From Neisseria subflava (GTDB taxonomy: Bacteria; Pseudomonadota; Gammaproteobacteria; Burkholderiales; Neisseriaceae): a DNA stretch of 64,000 bases. Where the stretch lies: the NCBI RefSeq assembly GCF_003044935.1, contig NZ_POXP01000003.1:62001-126000 (forward strand), read 5' to 3'. A program made the position numbers and the translations under genes. Below, piece after piece: positions 44,582 through 52,824 of this stretch. Positions within the stretch are counted from its first letter, which is position 1, and each line of letters opens with the position of its first letter. Below the pieces are notes generated by a model that worked only from the letters and a program-made list of their open reading frames with translations, was not told the origin of the DNA and ran no database searches.

Positions 44582-45353
44582 TTGTTTTTCCTGCGAAAAG
44601 ACTGGTTGAGCCTTTGGGGGCGATTTCTTCCAGCAGTTGGCGATTGATCAGGGTGTATTTCTGACCGTTGATTTCGACGTATGCGCCGTCGTAAGGAGGG
44701 AACCAGAAGGCGCGGATTTTCTTCTCGATATTGTCGCCGTCGTGGATTTGCTTCATGGCTTCCATCTCGTCGCGGCTGACGTAGCGGCCACCAATGTTTG
44801 GCGTGGTTGGCAATTTGGTTTTCGACTCGATGGCGCGGGTGATGATGCGTCGTGCGAAATCTTCCAATGCCTGCATGGTTTTGCGTTCGAGCGATTGGGC
44901 GGTTTCTGTTTCGGCGTCGATAGGGAAACGGTCCACTTCGATAATTTCACCGGTATCGATGGAAGCGTCGACGTAGTGGGCAGTATTGCCCCATTCGTTC
45001 AGCTCGTCCATGATGGCCAGGTTGTAGCCGCCCGTGCCTTTGTATTCGGGCAACAGCGCAGGGTGGAAGTTGATCGTGCCTAAAGTCGGAATGCTCAGGA
45101 ATTCATCACGCAGCTTGCGCCAGTAAAGGACGGACAAGCCCAAATCGTATTTCAGACGGCCTTCTCGCATTGCTTCCAAAGCCGTATCGAAGGTGTACAG
45201 GGGCAAGCCCAATTCCTGCGCGGCGGCCGTAGTCGGCGAGCCTTGCAGATGGCTGTCGGTCAAGACACCGATGATTTCGATATGGTCTTGTTTGGTCAAA
45301 AAACGAAGCAGGTTGGCGGAAACCTGTTTACGACCCATAAATAAGATTTTCAT
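44574..45353 (-). CDS. Sugar N-formyltransferase (Fmt-like)
   Basis: 259 residues. N-terminal formyltransferase fold with the catalytic triad Asn95-His97-Asp133 in TINFHPALLPEYKGTGG and ASIDTGEI. It lacks the tRNA-binding layout and length of Fmt. Sugar formyltransferases use N10-formyl-THF to formylate an amino group on a nucleotide-linked sugar; the adjacent PglC product is the obvious acceptor. The start is the ATG at 45353 (MKILFMGRK) with GGAGAA-type complement upstream. The gap to the HAD gene is 13 bases. Confidence 0.88.
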   Translation of the reverse strand: MKILFMGRKQVSANLLRFLTKQDHIEIIGVLTDSHLQGSPTTAAAQELGLPLYTFDTALEAMREGRLKYDLGLSVLYWRKLRDEFLSIPTLGTINFHPALLPEYKGTGGYNLAIMDELNEWGNTAHYVDASIDTGEIIEVDRFPIDAETETAQSLERKTMQALEDFARRIITRAIESKTKLPTTPNIGGRYVSRDEMEAMKQIHDGDNIEKKIRAFWFPPYDGAYVEINGQKYTLINRQLLEEIAPKGSTSLFAGKTNA

Positions 45354-45366
45354 GGAGAAATGTCCC

Positions 45367-46059
45367 TTATGCATTTGCTTTTTCGGTGGCGGAAGTTGTC
45401 AGTGTAGTCAGTTCTTCCAGGGTGTTTATCCAAAGGGTGGGCTGGTATTCACGACCGTATTGCTCGGGCTCGGCTTGATGAATATTGTGCGGCTTAGGCA
45501 TAATGCCTATGGAGAGCCAACCCAGTTTGTTGGGTGCGACAAAATCTTTTTTGATGTTGTCGCCGATGTAGATGAAACGTTTTGCAGCCGGATATTTGTT
45601 TTGCAGGAAGACAAAACGCTTATCGTCGGGTTTTTCCGATTGCATGGCTTCTGAAATCAAAATGTCGTCAAACAAATCGGTCAACCCCAAGGCCTGTATT
45701 TTCAAACGCTGTGTCAGACTGCGGCCGTCTGTAATCAGGGCGCATGCGGCAAAAGGGCGCATCAGCTTCCGTAAAAAAGACGGTTCGACATAAGGTCGGA
45801 TAACAGGCCTATGTAGTCGATATTGCCACAAGAGTGATTGTTTCTCTGATTCGTTTAATTTGCAATGATGACACAAATTGTCGAGCCAGTCTTTACTTTT
45901 ATTGTCGGCAATTTCATATAGTACGCCGGCATTGTATTGCGGATAAAGCGACGTAATCATCTCTACAACTGCCCGTATTCCGGAGCATTTGTAGTCATGT
46001 TCGGAGTAAAGCGTATCGTCAAGGTCAAAAACGATGACGGATTCTTCCGGCTTAATCAT
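45367..46059 (-). CDS. HAD superfamily hydrolase
   Basis: 230 residues. IVFDLDDTLYSE gives the DxD nucleophile pair (Asp12, Asp14), ALITDGRS is motif II, a Lys in SEKPDDKRF motif III, and IGDNIKKDF motif IV. The C-cap is helical. A phosphatase acting on a small phosphorylated metabolite, possibly the precursor that the neighbouring ATP-grasp enzyme attaches; unproven. It overlaps the ATP-grasp gene by eight bases. Confidence 0.88.
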   Translation of the reverse strand: MIKPEESVIVFDLDDTLYSEHDYKCSGIRAVVEMITSLYPQYNAGVLYEIADNKSKDWLDNLCHHCKLNESEKQSLLWQYRLHRPVIRPYVEPSFLRKLMRPFAACALITDGRSLTQRLKIQALGLTDLFDDILISEAMQSEKPDDKRFVFLQNKYPAAKRFIYIGDNIKKDFVAPNKLGWLSIGIMPKPHNIHQAEPEQYGREYQPTLWINTLEELTTLTTSATEKANA

Positions 46060-47026
46060 GTTCTCTTACCAAAACCTTAGCATCATAACGAAGCATGATT
46101 AAATTGTTTTCCCAGTCGTCGGAGAAGGGAATGTCTTGGCCGCCGATGTATTCTTGAATCAGCCAGCCCGGATAGTTGCCGCCTGCGGCGTAGGTCAGTG
46201 GGAAACCGCCGCCGAAACGCGGGTTGATTTCCACGCCGTAGGTCGTATTGTCGGTTTTGCTGACGAAGAACTGCGCGGTAATGCAGCCGCGTGCGCCTTC
46301 CAATACGGTCATTTTTTCAACCAACTCTTCATACAGGGCATTGCGCCGGGTCGCGCCTTTGCTGACTTCGCCGGTACGCACTTCCAAACGTTCGCGAGGA
46401 ATGGCGCATTTCAGACGGCCTTGACGGTCGTAATACATATCGACGGTGAACTCGGAAAAAGCATTTTCAATATCGATGTATTGGGCGAACATCATTTTCG
46501 GATCTTCGGCAATGTCGGCGGTCAGATCGGCCGGTGTGTTGATTTTTTTCGCACCGATGGCGCGGCTGCCGTCGTAAGGCTTGGCAAAACACGGGAAGGC
46601 CAGGCTGTCCCGTTCGTAAATTTCAGGCGAACGGATGCCGTATTGTGCAAACAGGCCTGCGGTCAGGCGCTTGTCGCGGCACAGGGTAATCAGTTTGGCG
46701 TCGGAAATGACGATGTGTATTCCTTCGGCTTCAAAACGGTCGCGTGCTTCGGCCAGCTTGAGCAGTTCGGTATCGATGGTCGGCACAATCAGGCCGATGT
46801 TGTGTTGTTTGGCCAGTTCGAAAATGCTGTCGATGTATTCGGCTGCGTCGATGCGCGGTACGCTGAAAGCGCGGTCGGCGACATGACAGGCTGAAGACAT
46901 GTGGGGATTGAGGTCGGTGGCAAATACGCCGATGCCGTCTGAAAAACGTGCGGCTTCGGTTTGGAAGTCCTGCACCAATTCGACGCGGCGGCCTGCCGAC
47001 AGAATCAGTATGTTATTTTTTTTCAT
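46052..47026 (-). CDS. ATP-grasp enzyme (carbamoyl-phosphate-synthase-like)
   Basis: 324 residues. Pre-ATP-grasp fold (ILILSAGRRVELVQDF), ATP-grasp core with PCFAKPYDGSRAIGAKKI, and the metal-binding Glu/Asn in YGVEINPRFGGGFP. In meningococcus the variant PglB2 has an ATP-grasp domain fused to the initiating transferase and attaches an acyl (glyceramide) group to the 4-amino sugar; here the equivalent is a separate protein, whose gene overlaps that of the transferase by 14 bases. An AT-dialect DUS (46932-46943) encodes SDGIG. Confidence 0.85.
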   Translation of the reverse strand: MKKNNILILSAGRRVELVQDFQTEAARFSDGIGVFATDLNPHMSSACHVADRAFSVPRIDAAEYIDSIFELAKQHNIGLIVPTIDTELLKLAEARDRFEAEGIHIVISDAKLITLCRDKRLTAGLFAQYGIRSPEIYERDSLAFPCFAKPYDGSRAIGAKKINTPADLTADIAEDPKMMFAQYIDIENAFSEFTVDMYYDRQGRLKCAIPRERLEVRTGEVSKGATRRNALYEELVEKMTVLEGARGCITAQFFVSKTDNTTYGVEINPRFGGGFPLTYAAGGNYPGWLIQEYIGGQDIPFSDDWENNLIMLRYDAKVLVREHD

Positions 47027-47630
47027 CAGTTTTATTACCCGTGAAATAAGGCATAGTGGCTTCTCCTTCGGCTGAGATGCCTTCTTTGACGAAGACTTTT
47101 TTAACCGTCAGGAACAAAATTTTAATATCCAGCCAGAAGCTGAAGTGGTCGATGTACCAAACATCGTGGGCGAACTTTTCGTCCCATGAAATAGCGTTGC
47201 GGCCATTGACTTGCGCCCAACCGGTCACGCCCGGTTTCATTTCGTGGCGGCGGTTTTGGAAGTCGTTGTACAACGGCAGGTAGTGCATCAGCAGCGGACG
47301 AGGGCCAACCAAACTCATCTCGCCTTTTAAGACATTCCATAATTCAGGAAGTTCGTCCAAGCTGGTGGCACGTAATTTTTTGCCGAAATCGGTCAGGCGT
47401 TCGCTGTCCGGTAACGGGTTGCCGTCTTTATCGATTGCATCGCGCATGGAGCGGAATTTAATCATTTTAAACGGCTTGCCGTCTTTACCCGGCCGCTCTT
47501 GGATGAAGAACACGGGCGAGCCTAAGTTTTTGCGGATGAGGTACACCAAAATCAAAAACACAGGCGACAGGATAATCAGCCCAGAGGCGGAGGCAACAAT
47601 GTCAAACAGGCGTTTGAAAAATTTATTCAT
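47013..47630 (-). CDS. Initiating phosphoglycosyl transferase (PglB N-domain / PglC-Campylobacter type)
   Basis: 205 residues. Re-entrant membrane helix at about 11-33, RPGKDGKPFKMIKFRSM, the catalytic Asp92-Glu93 in TSLDELPEL, and LVGPRPLL with KPGVTGWAQVNGRN. It moves a sugar phosphate from UDP to undecaprenyl phosphate and so starts glycan assembly. Neisserial PglB normally carries a C-terminal acetyltransferase (or ATP-grasp) domain; this protein ends after the transferase. It overlaps both neighbouring genes. Confidence 0.9.
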   Translation of the reverse strand: MNKFFKRLFDIVASASGLIILSPVFLILVYLIRKNLGSPVFFIQERPGKDGKPFKMIKFRSMRDAIDKDGNPLPDSERLTDFGKKLRATSLDELPELWNVLKGEMSLVGPRPLLMHYLPLYNDFQNRRHEMKPGVTGWAQVNGRNAISWDEKFAHDVWYIDHFSFWLDIKILFLTVKKVFVKEGISAEGEATMPYFTGNKTDEKK

Positions 47631-48795
47631 GAGCTAATCTTTCAATCAGGTTGACGATTTTTTGATAGGCAACGTCGCGCTTGAAGCGGCGGACGATTTC
47701 TTCGGACTGAACAGGATCGTCTTTGCGCTTCAAAATATCTTTGGCGGCTTTAACGAAGCTGTCCACATCGCCGGAACGGTAGTTCGCATGCGGCAGCAGG
47801 GTAAGGACTTCGGCAACTTCGTCGTTGACCTGGCTGTTCAGAATCGGTTTTTGCAAAGCCATATAGTCGGAAAGTTTGTTGGTAATCGACTGCATGGCGT
47901 AAGAGTGGATGGCGTTGACGGAAATGTCGCAGCCTTTGGCGACCGACATCATTTCGGCGTAAGGAATGTAGCCGTAAAACTTGATGCCGTCGCAGGCATA
48001 TTGTTTGAGCCTGTCTAAATCGGGGCCGCCGCCCATGATGTGCAACTCGACGTTTTCGCCGGCATCCAACAGCTTGCGAACGCCTTTGCACACGGTTTCC
48101 ACGTCATAGCTGTAACTGAGCGTGCCCAAGTAGAAAAAGCGGATTTTGTCGTCGCCGAAATTTTTGGCAGGCGCGGCATCGAGTTTCGGAAAATCCGCGC
48201 CGATATAGACGACTTCGCCGGGTACATTCGGATTGGCTTCTTTGGCACGGTCGAGATAAGTCTGTGATACGGCAACCAGCGCGTCGGCGTAGCGGTAGGC
48301 TTGGTTGGCGCGTGAAGCAAAGGGCAGCAGGTTATGCGGTACTTTTTTCAAAAACGGTACGACCGAGGAGAAGGACTCCGGCCATACGTCCTGCACATCG
48401 ACAATCAGCTTGTAGCCCAAACGCGCTTTGTGTTTGCCCAAGAGCAGGTTGGTGGCAATCAGCGGATAGGCGGAAAAGACGACGTCTTGTTCGCCCGGAC
48501 GGCAGTTTTCCAACCATTTTTCAAAATGTTTGACGAAGCGGTGATGGCTGGTTACGCGCCTTAAAGACACGTTTTTGCTGTACCCGCTTTCTTCCAACAA
48601 CATCACTTTCAGACGGCCTTGTGAGGCGGCCTCGGCATCTTCGGGCCGTCTGAAAGATTTGTCGTAGTGCTTGAAGTTGCTGGTAATCAGCAACACGTCA
48701 TGCGACTGCGACAACAGCTCGGCAAGATACCAGAAGCGGTTGAAATGCGGCTCGGACGGCAGCGAGCAATAAGGGGCGACGATGGTAATGTTCAT
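47623..48795 (-). CDS. Glycosyltransferase family 4 (WbuB-like)
   Basis: 390 residues, GT-B fold: N-terminal APYCSLPSEPHFNRFWYLAELL, VDVQDVWPES in the middle, and the sugar-nucleotide domain with FFYLGTLSYSYDVETV, LHIMGGGPD and YIPYAEMM. WbuB-like enzymes add N-acetyl amino sugars (for example FucNAc). A DUS in the gene encodes a RLK/RPE stretch. Overlaps the PGT gene by eight bases. Confidence 0.85.
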   Translation of the reverse strand: MNITIVAPYCSLPSEPHFNRFWYLAELLSQSHDVLLITSNFKHYDKSFRRPEDAEAASQGRLKVMLLEESGYSKNVSLRRVTSHHRFVKHFEKWLENCRPGEQDVVFSAYPLIATNLLLGKHKARLGYKLIVDVQDVWPESFSSVVPFLKKVPHNLLPFASRANQAYRYADALVAVSQTYLDRAKEANPNVPGEVVYIGADFPKLDAAPAKNFGDDKIRFFYLGTLSYSYDVETVCKGVRKLLDAGENVELHIMGGGPDLDRLKQYACDGIKFYGYIPYAEMMSVAKGCDISVNAIHSYAMQSITNKLSDYMALQKPILNSQVNDEVAEVLTLLPHANYRSGDVDSFVKAAKDILKRKDDPVQSEEIVRRFKRDVAYQKIVNLIERLAHE

Positions 48796-48808
48796 GTTTC
48801 AGACGGCC

Positions 48809-49879
48809 TTACATTTCGTACGCAGCCATGGTGGTGCGGTAGATTTCGTCGTCGGAGCATAAAGTTTCGACGTGTTTGTGCAGGGCTTTGCCCATTTGAC
48901 CGCGCAGCTCTGGATGCTTGATGAGTGTATCGACGGCTTCGATAAACGCTTCGTCATCGCCGAAAGGAATGCAGTAGCCGGTTTGGCCGGTGATGACCAT
49001 TTCGGAAATGCCCGCCATGTTGTAGGTCACGACAGGTGTGTCGTAAAGGCCGGCTTCCAAAATATTGTTGCCGACGCCTGCACCGTGGTCGCCCACGCAA
49101 TGCGGCGTGTTCACCAAAATATCGACTTCTTTGAAGTAGCCGGTCAAGTCGCGGACGCCGCCGAGGAAGGTAACTTTGTCTTCGATGCCCAAACGTTTGG
49201 CTTGGGCTTTGAGGTTGTCCATTTCTTCGCCGATGCCTGCAACGTTGAGGCGTACAGGCATACCGCGGTCAACCATTTTCTTCAAAATATCCAGCATTAA
49301 ATGCACGGCGCGGACGGTGTCCAAACGGGAAAGCGTGCCCAGTTGGACATAGTCTTTGACTGTTTTTTCAGGAACGTAATCCGCTTTGTGCAGGGCGTTG
49401 TAAGTGTAGGTGATGCGGTTGGCAGGGAAACCGTAACGGATGAGTTTTTCGCGTTCGTGTTTGCAGTTGCCGATGATGTATACGCCCAGCTTGTCGAAAA
49501 GCTTGGCAATTTTCGGATAAGTTTCCGGATCAAGGCCGCGCGCGTGGTAGAACACTTTGGTTTTTGGTGAGGCAAACTTGGCCGCAATGGCGCAGGCCGG
49601 AACGATACGCGCCATTTGGCAGTGAATCACATCGGGTTTCTCTTTTTTCAGCAGTTTCATGTAGGCAAACATGCCTTTGATGTAACCCAAAAGACCGCCT
49701 TGGTAAAAATCAATCGGCTGCCAACGGATGCCCAATGCTTGCGCTTCCTGAATCAAAGGGCCGTCTGAAGAGGCCAATACGATATCGTGTCCGCGTTGTT
49801 TGAGCAGGCGGCCGAGGCGGAAAGTGGCGTTTTCAGTGCCACCGAGGCCGGACATGGAGGTAGTCAGGATGATTTTCAT
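48809..49879 (-). CDS. Glycosyltransferase family 4 (PglA/PglH-like)
   Basis: 356 residues. TTSMSGLGGTENATFRLGRLL begins the GT-B fold, LDPETYPKIAKLFDKLG in the centre, and VTFLGGVRDLTGYFKEVDILVNTP with NNILEAGLYDTPVVTYN and its EAGL Glu in the donor-binding domain. It resembles neisserial pilin/LOS GT4 enzymes as I remember them. The start is the ATG at 49879, overlapping the polymerase stop (ATGA); the open frame further upstream is not coding. Confidence 0.86.
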   Translation of the reverse strand: MKIILTTSMSGLGGTENATFRLGRLLKQRGHDIVLASSDGPLIQEAQALGIRWQPIDFYQGGLLGYIKGMFAYMKLLKKEKPDVIHCQMARIVPACAIAAKFASPKTKVFYHARGLDPETYPKIAKLFDKLGVYIIGNCKHEREKLIRYGFPANRITYTYNALHKADYVPEKTVKDYVQLGTLSRLDTVRAVHLMLDILKKMVDRGMPVRLNVAGIGEEMDNLKAQAKRLGIEDKVTFLGGVRDLTGYFKEVDILVNTPHCVGDHGAGVGNNILEAGLYDTPVVTYNMAGISEMVITGQTGYCIPFGDDEAFIEAVDTLIKHPELRGQMGKALHKHVETLCSDDEIYRTTMAAYEM

Positions 49880-51186
49880 GATGGTTTCTTCGTATCGTAT
49901 AGTGTTTCGTTGTATGCGTAAGCGGCCATATCTTTCAGCTTGGGCGCAACAAATACGCTGTAAATAAAAATCAGCAGGCAGGGCAGCCAGATAAACGGCA
50001 TACGCAAAATGGTGGACGGAATAAAACCGGCCAGCAGGAAAATGCCCAAGGCAACCCAAGCCAAAACGCGCGATTTGCCGGTTACTGCGCGGTTTGAGGC
50101 GGTGTAGAGGAAATAACACGCCACAAAGGCAATAAAGCCGAGCAGGGAAATCATGCCGAAACCCAGATACAGCTCGATGATGAAGCTGTGCGGGTTTTCA
50201 AAGCCCAAGCTGCCGCTCAAATGGCCGCCGAAATATTCGCGGAAGTTTTTAGGGCCGTAGCCGGTCAGCAGCAGGGGCGGATTGTTCCAGAAGTAGTTGT
50301 AAATCTCCTGACGGTAGGACACGGAGTTGTCGCTGCCCAAGTCGTACAGGAAGAGGTACACGCGGCTGGAAAAGCGTTCCAAAAACTGGTTGCCGTTGAG
50401 CGACAGCAAAAATTCCGCAATCGCGCGTGACGGAATCATCGACAACACCAACGCCAGCAAACCTGCTACGCCGACCGTAATAAAACCGTTTTTGCGATAG
50501 GCCGTATAAACCAGCAAAATTAACAGGTAACAGCCGATGGCGGTACGCGATACGCTAGCGAAAATGGCCATGCCCAACAGCAGGAACAAGCCCCAGCCCA
50601 GCAGTTTTTCTTTGTGTTTCCGTCCTTGGAGTTGGAAGAAAAACAAAATGGCAGGCGCAAGGCAGACTGCGGTAGCGGCAAGGTTGTTCGGGTTAAAGAA
50701 CAAGCCTTTGAGCGAGCCTTCATCAATAGCCAACTCATCGCTGGCACTCACAAACTGAATACCGGTGGCCAGCTCTGCAAACGGCGGCACGGCGATAAAC
50801 AGCGTAAATACGACGAGGAACTTCTGAATCGTCCTCAAAGGGTCGTCGGCGCGCTTCAATACTTGGTAAAACAAGTAGAAGAAAGCCGGAACCGCCATAA
50901 AAAACAAAATATCCATGTACTGCGTCGGCGTCAGCGACGTAATGCCCATGTGGATGGCAGGCCAGATGCACATGGCAGTCAGGGCGCAGAGCATGGCAAA
51001 AATCTTGCGCGGAATATGCTTGCTTTCCAGAAAAAATACGACAAAACCAAGCAGTACAAATATCAGGGTCAGCGGGTTATCAATACGCGGTACGCCGACC
51101 TTAAAGGACAGCGCGGGCCCCAGCATATAGGCTGCGAGCATGATGTATAGGATGTAAGTGTATAAGTTCAGACGTTTTATTTTCAT
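49876..51186 (-). CDS. wzy: O-antigen polymerase/ligase superfamily protein (Wzy)
   Basis: 436 residues with about eleven membrane helices and a large loop containing GYGPKNFREYFGGHLSGSLGF followed by NPHSFIIELYLGFG, the Wzy_C/WaaL-type motif. In this setting, between flippase and glycosyltransferases and with Wza/Wzb/Wzc present, it most likely polymerises lipid-linked repeats. A ligase (or PglL-like oligosaccharyltransferase) function cannot be excluded, but the protein is shorter than PglL. Confidence 0.83.
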   Translation of the reverse strand: MKIKRLNLYTYILYIMLAAYMLGPALSFKVGVPRIDNPLTLIFVLLGFVVFFLESKHIPRKIFAMLCALTAMCIWPAIHMGITSLTPTQYMDILFFMAVPAFFYLFYQVLKRADDPLRTIQKFLVVFTLFIAVPPFAELATGIQFVSASDELAIDEGSLKGLFFNPNNLAATAVCLAPAILFFFQLQGRKHKEKLLGWGLFLLLGMAIFASVSRTAIGCYLLILLVYTAYRKNGFITVGVAGLLALVLSMIPSRAIAEFLLSLNGNQFLERFSSRVYLFLYDLGSDNSVSYRQEIYNYFWNNPPLLLTGYGPKNFREYFGGHLSGSLGFENPHSFIIELYLGFGMISLLGFIAFVACYFLYTASNRAVTGKSRVLAWVALGIFLLAGFIPSTILRMPFIWLPCLLIFIYSVFVAPKLKDMAAYAYNETLYDTKKPS

Positions 51187-51228
51187 AGTCGTTCTGTTGT
51201 TATCGTAGAGACGTGAATCTCAGGTTGG

Positions 51229-52656
51229 CTATTTTGCCGAACGGTTTAATTTGGCTTTGATTTTTTCGGTCGCGGCAAATAGTGCGTGTTTGTATTTTAG
51301 GAACAGGAAACCCAGTCCGACTGCCCATGCCAGCGCAAACCAAATATAGTTGTCGCGTGTACCCAGCCAAGTGTAGGCAAGGCAGATTATCAGGCAGAGC
51401 GTTGAGTTGGTATAAATCTTCAGGCGCGGCAAAGGCTGCCACAGGCGTGAAGAGAATTCGGTTTTCAAGATGAAAAACAGCCAAAAAGCCGTTGCGCTGG
51501 CCATAGCTGCACCTTTTGCACCAAATTTCGGTACCAACAGATAGAGTAGGGCGGTATTGGCGATAAAGGCAACGATGTTGATGACAGTAATCAGCCAAGT
51601 CGAGCGGACGACGTTCAAACCGATGCCGCTGACTTCGGTCAGCGTGTAAAACAGGGGGAAGAGCATACACGAGAGCAGGATAAATTGAACCTGCGTGTAT
51701 TTTTCCGGCAGTATCCAGGTCGCCATCGGCGAGAAAATCCCGATGAGGCAAATCATTGCGCTGATGAGGACGGTCATGGAAAGCGTGATGTCGCCGATTT
51801 TGTCCAGATTGTTTTTTTCTTCTACCCATTTGAACACCAAAGGCGCCCAAATGGTGGAGAACACGCTTTGGAAAATCAAGGCGACGGCGCCAAAGCTGAC
51901 CGCCATCGAATAAATGCCCAACTCGTCCAAGCCAGAGATGTTTTTGAGGACAAAGCGGTCAATCGAAGTCAGGCCCCAATAGGCCAAGTTGCCGAATGCC
52001 AGCGGCAGGCCGTAGCGCAGGCCGTCCCGATGCAGCTCGGACGACCATTTCGCATGGGAAACGGCTTGCAGATCTCGGCGCAGTTGATAGATCAACAGTA
52101 AAACAGTCAGCACTTGGGCTGCGGTGTAGGCAAAAACCAGCGAAGTAGTATTGGCAGGCAAGCCGGAAGCAATCACGGCAAAAACCAACACCAAAATCAA
52201 GAATTTCGGCGCAAGCTGGCTGACGGAAAAAGCCAATGCCTGCTCTTTCATCCGCAAAATCAAGGCTAAAAAACGGATAATCAGCGTGGTGGCTAAGAAA
52301 ATCAGGAAGAGAATCCCCAAATTCGCACTGGGGATGTCGAAAATGATTTCAGACGGCCATGATGCGTTTATCAGCAACACTAAAACCACAACCGCCACCG
52401 TCAGAATCAATGGCGATAAAAAAACGGATTTGAACAGCGCGGCCTTGTCTTTAACGGCGTAATAGTCGCGAATATAGGATTGGTCCAGCCCCAAGCCCAA
52501 GAGCAGAATGCTCAGTCCGGCAATGGTCTGCAAGAGTACGATACGGCCGATGTCTTCCGCAGGGAAGTACCATGAGATGAGCGGCAGGGAAAGCAGGCCG
52601 AAAGCGGCGCTTCCTATCGGGCCCAATGCGTAGCCGAGGATTTTTTTCGCGTTCAT
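51229..52656 (-). CDS. wzx: Polysaccharide flippase (Wzx, MATE/MVF fold)
   Basis: 475 residues with twelve to fourteen membrane helices. Opening LGYALGPIGSAAFGLLSLPLISWYFPAEDIGRI and the RDGLRYGLPLAFGNLAYWGLTSIDRF stretch are typical of oligosaccharide flippases. It moves lipid-linked repeats across the inner membrane. One DUS lies within the gene and another between it and the dehydrogenase gene. Confidence 0.9.
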   Translation of the reverse strand: MNAKKILGYALGPIGSAAFGLLSLPLISWYFPAEDIGRIVLLQTIAGLSILLLGLGLDQSYIRDYYAVKDKAALFKSVFLSPLILTVAVVVLVLLINASWPSEIIFDIPSANLGILFLIFLATTLIIRFLALILRMKEQALAFSVSQLAPKFLILVLVFAVIASGLPANTTSLVFAYTAAQVLTVLLLIYQLRRDLQAVSHAKWSSELHRDGLRYGLPLAFGNLAYWGLTSIDRFVLKNISGLDELGIYSMAVSFGAVALIFQSVFSTIWAPLVFKWVEEKNNLDKIGDITLSMTVLISAMICLIGIFSPMATWILPEKYTQVQFILLSCMLFPLFYTLTEVSGIGLNVVRSTWLITVINIVAFIANTALLYLLVPKFGAKGAAMASATAFWLFFILKTEFSSRLWQPLPRLKIYTNSTLCLIICLAYTWLGTRDNYIWFALAWAVGLGFLFLKYKHALFAATEKIKAKLNRSAK

Positions 52657-52824
52657 ATTATTTGTTTTCAGACGGCCAGAAGTTCGAGCTGAGCGTTTTT
52701 CGTAAGAGATGCGTTGTTACCGTTGCCGGTTTGCCAAGGCCGTCTGAAAAACAAATGGCCTTGGGAAACCGGCCGCCGTCCCAGTCGGGGAAACCGGTGG
52801 CAGCCGGATGCGTCTGAAGCAAGA

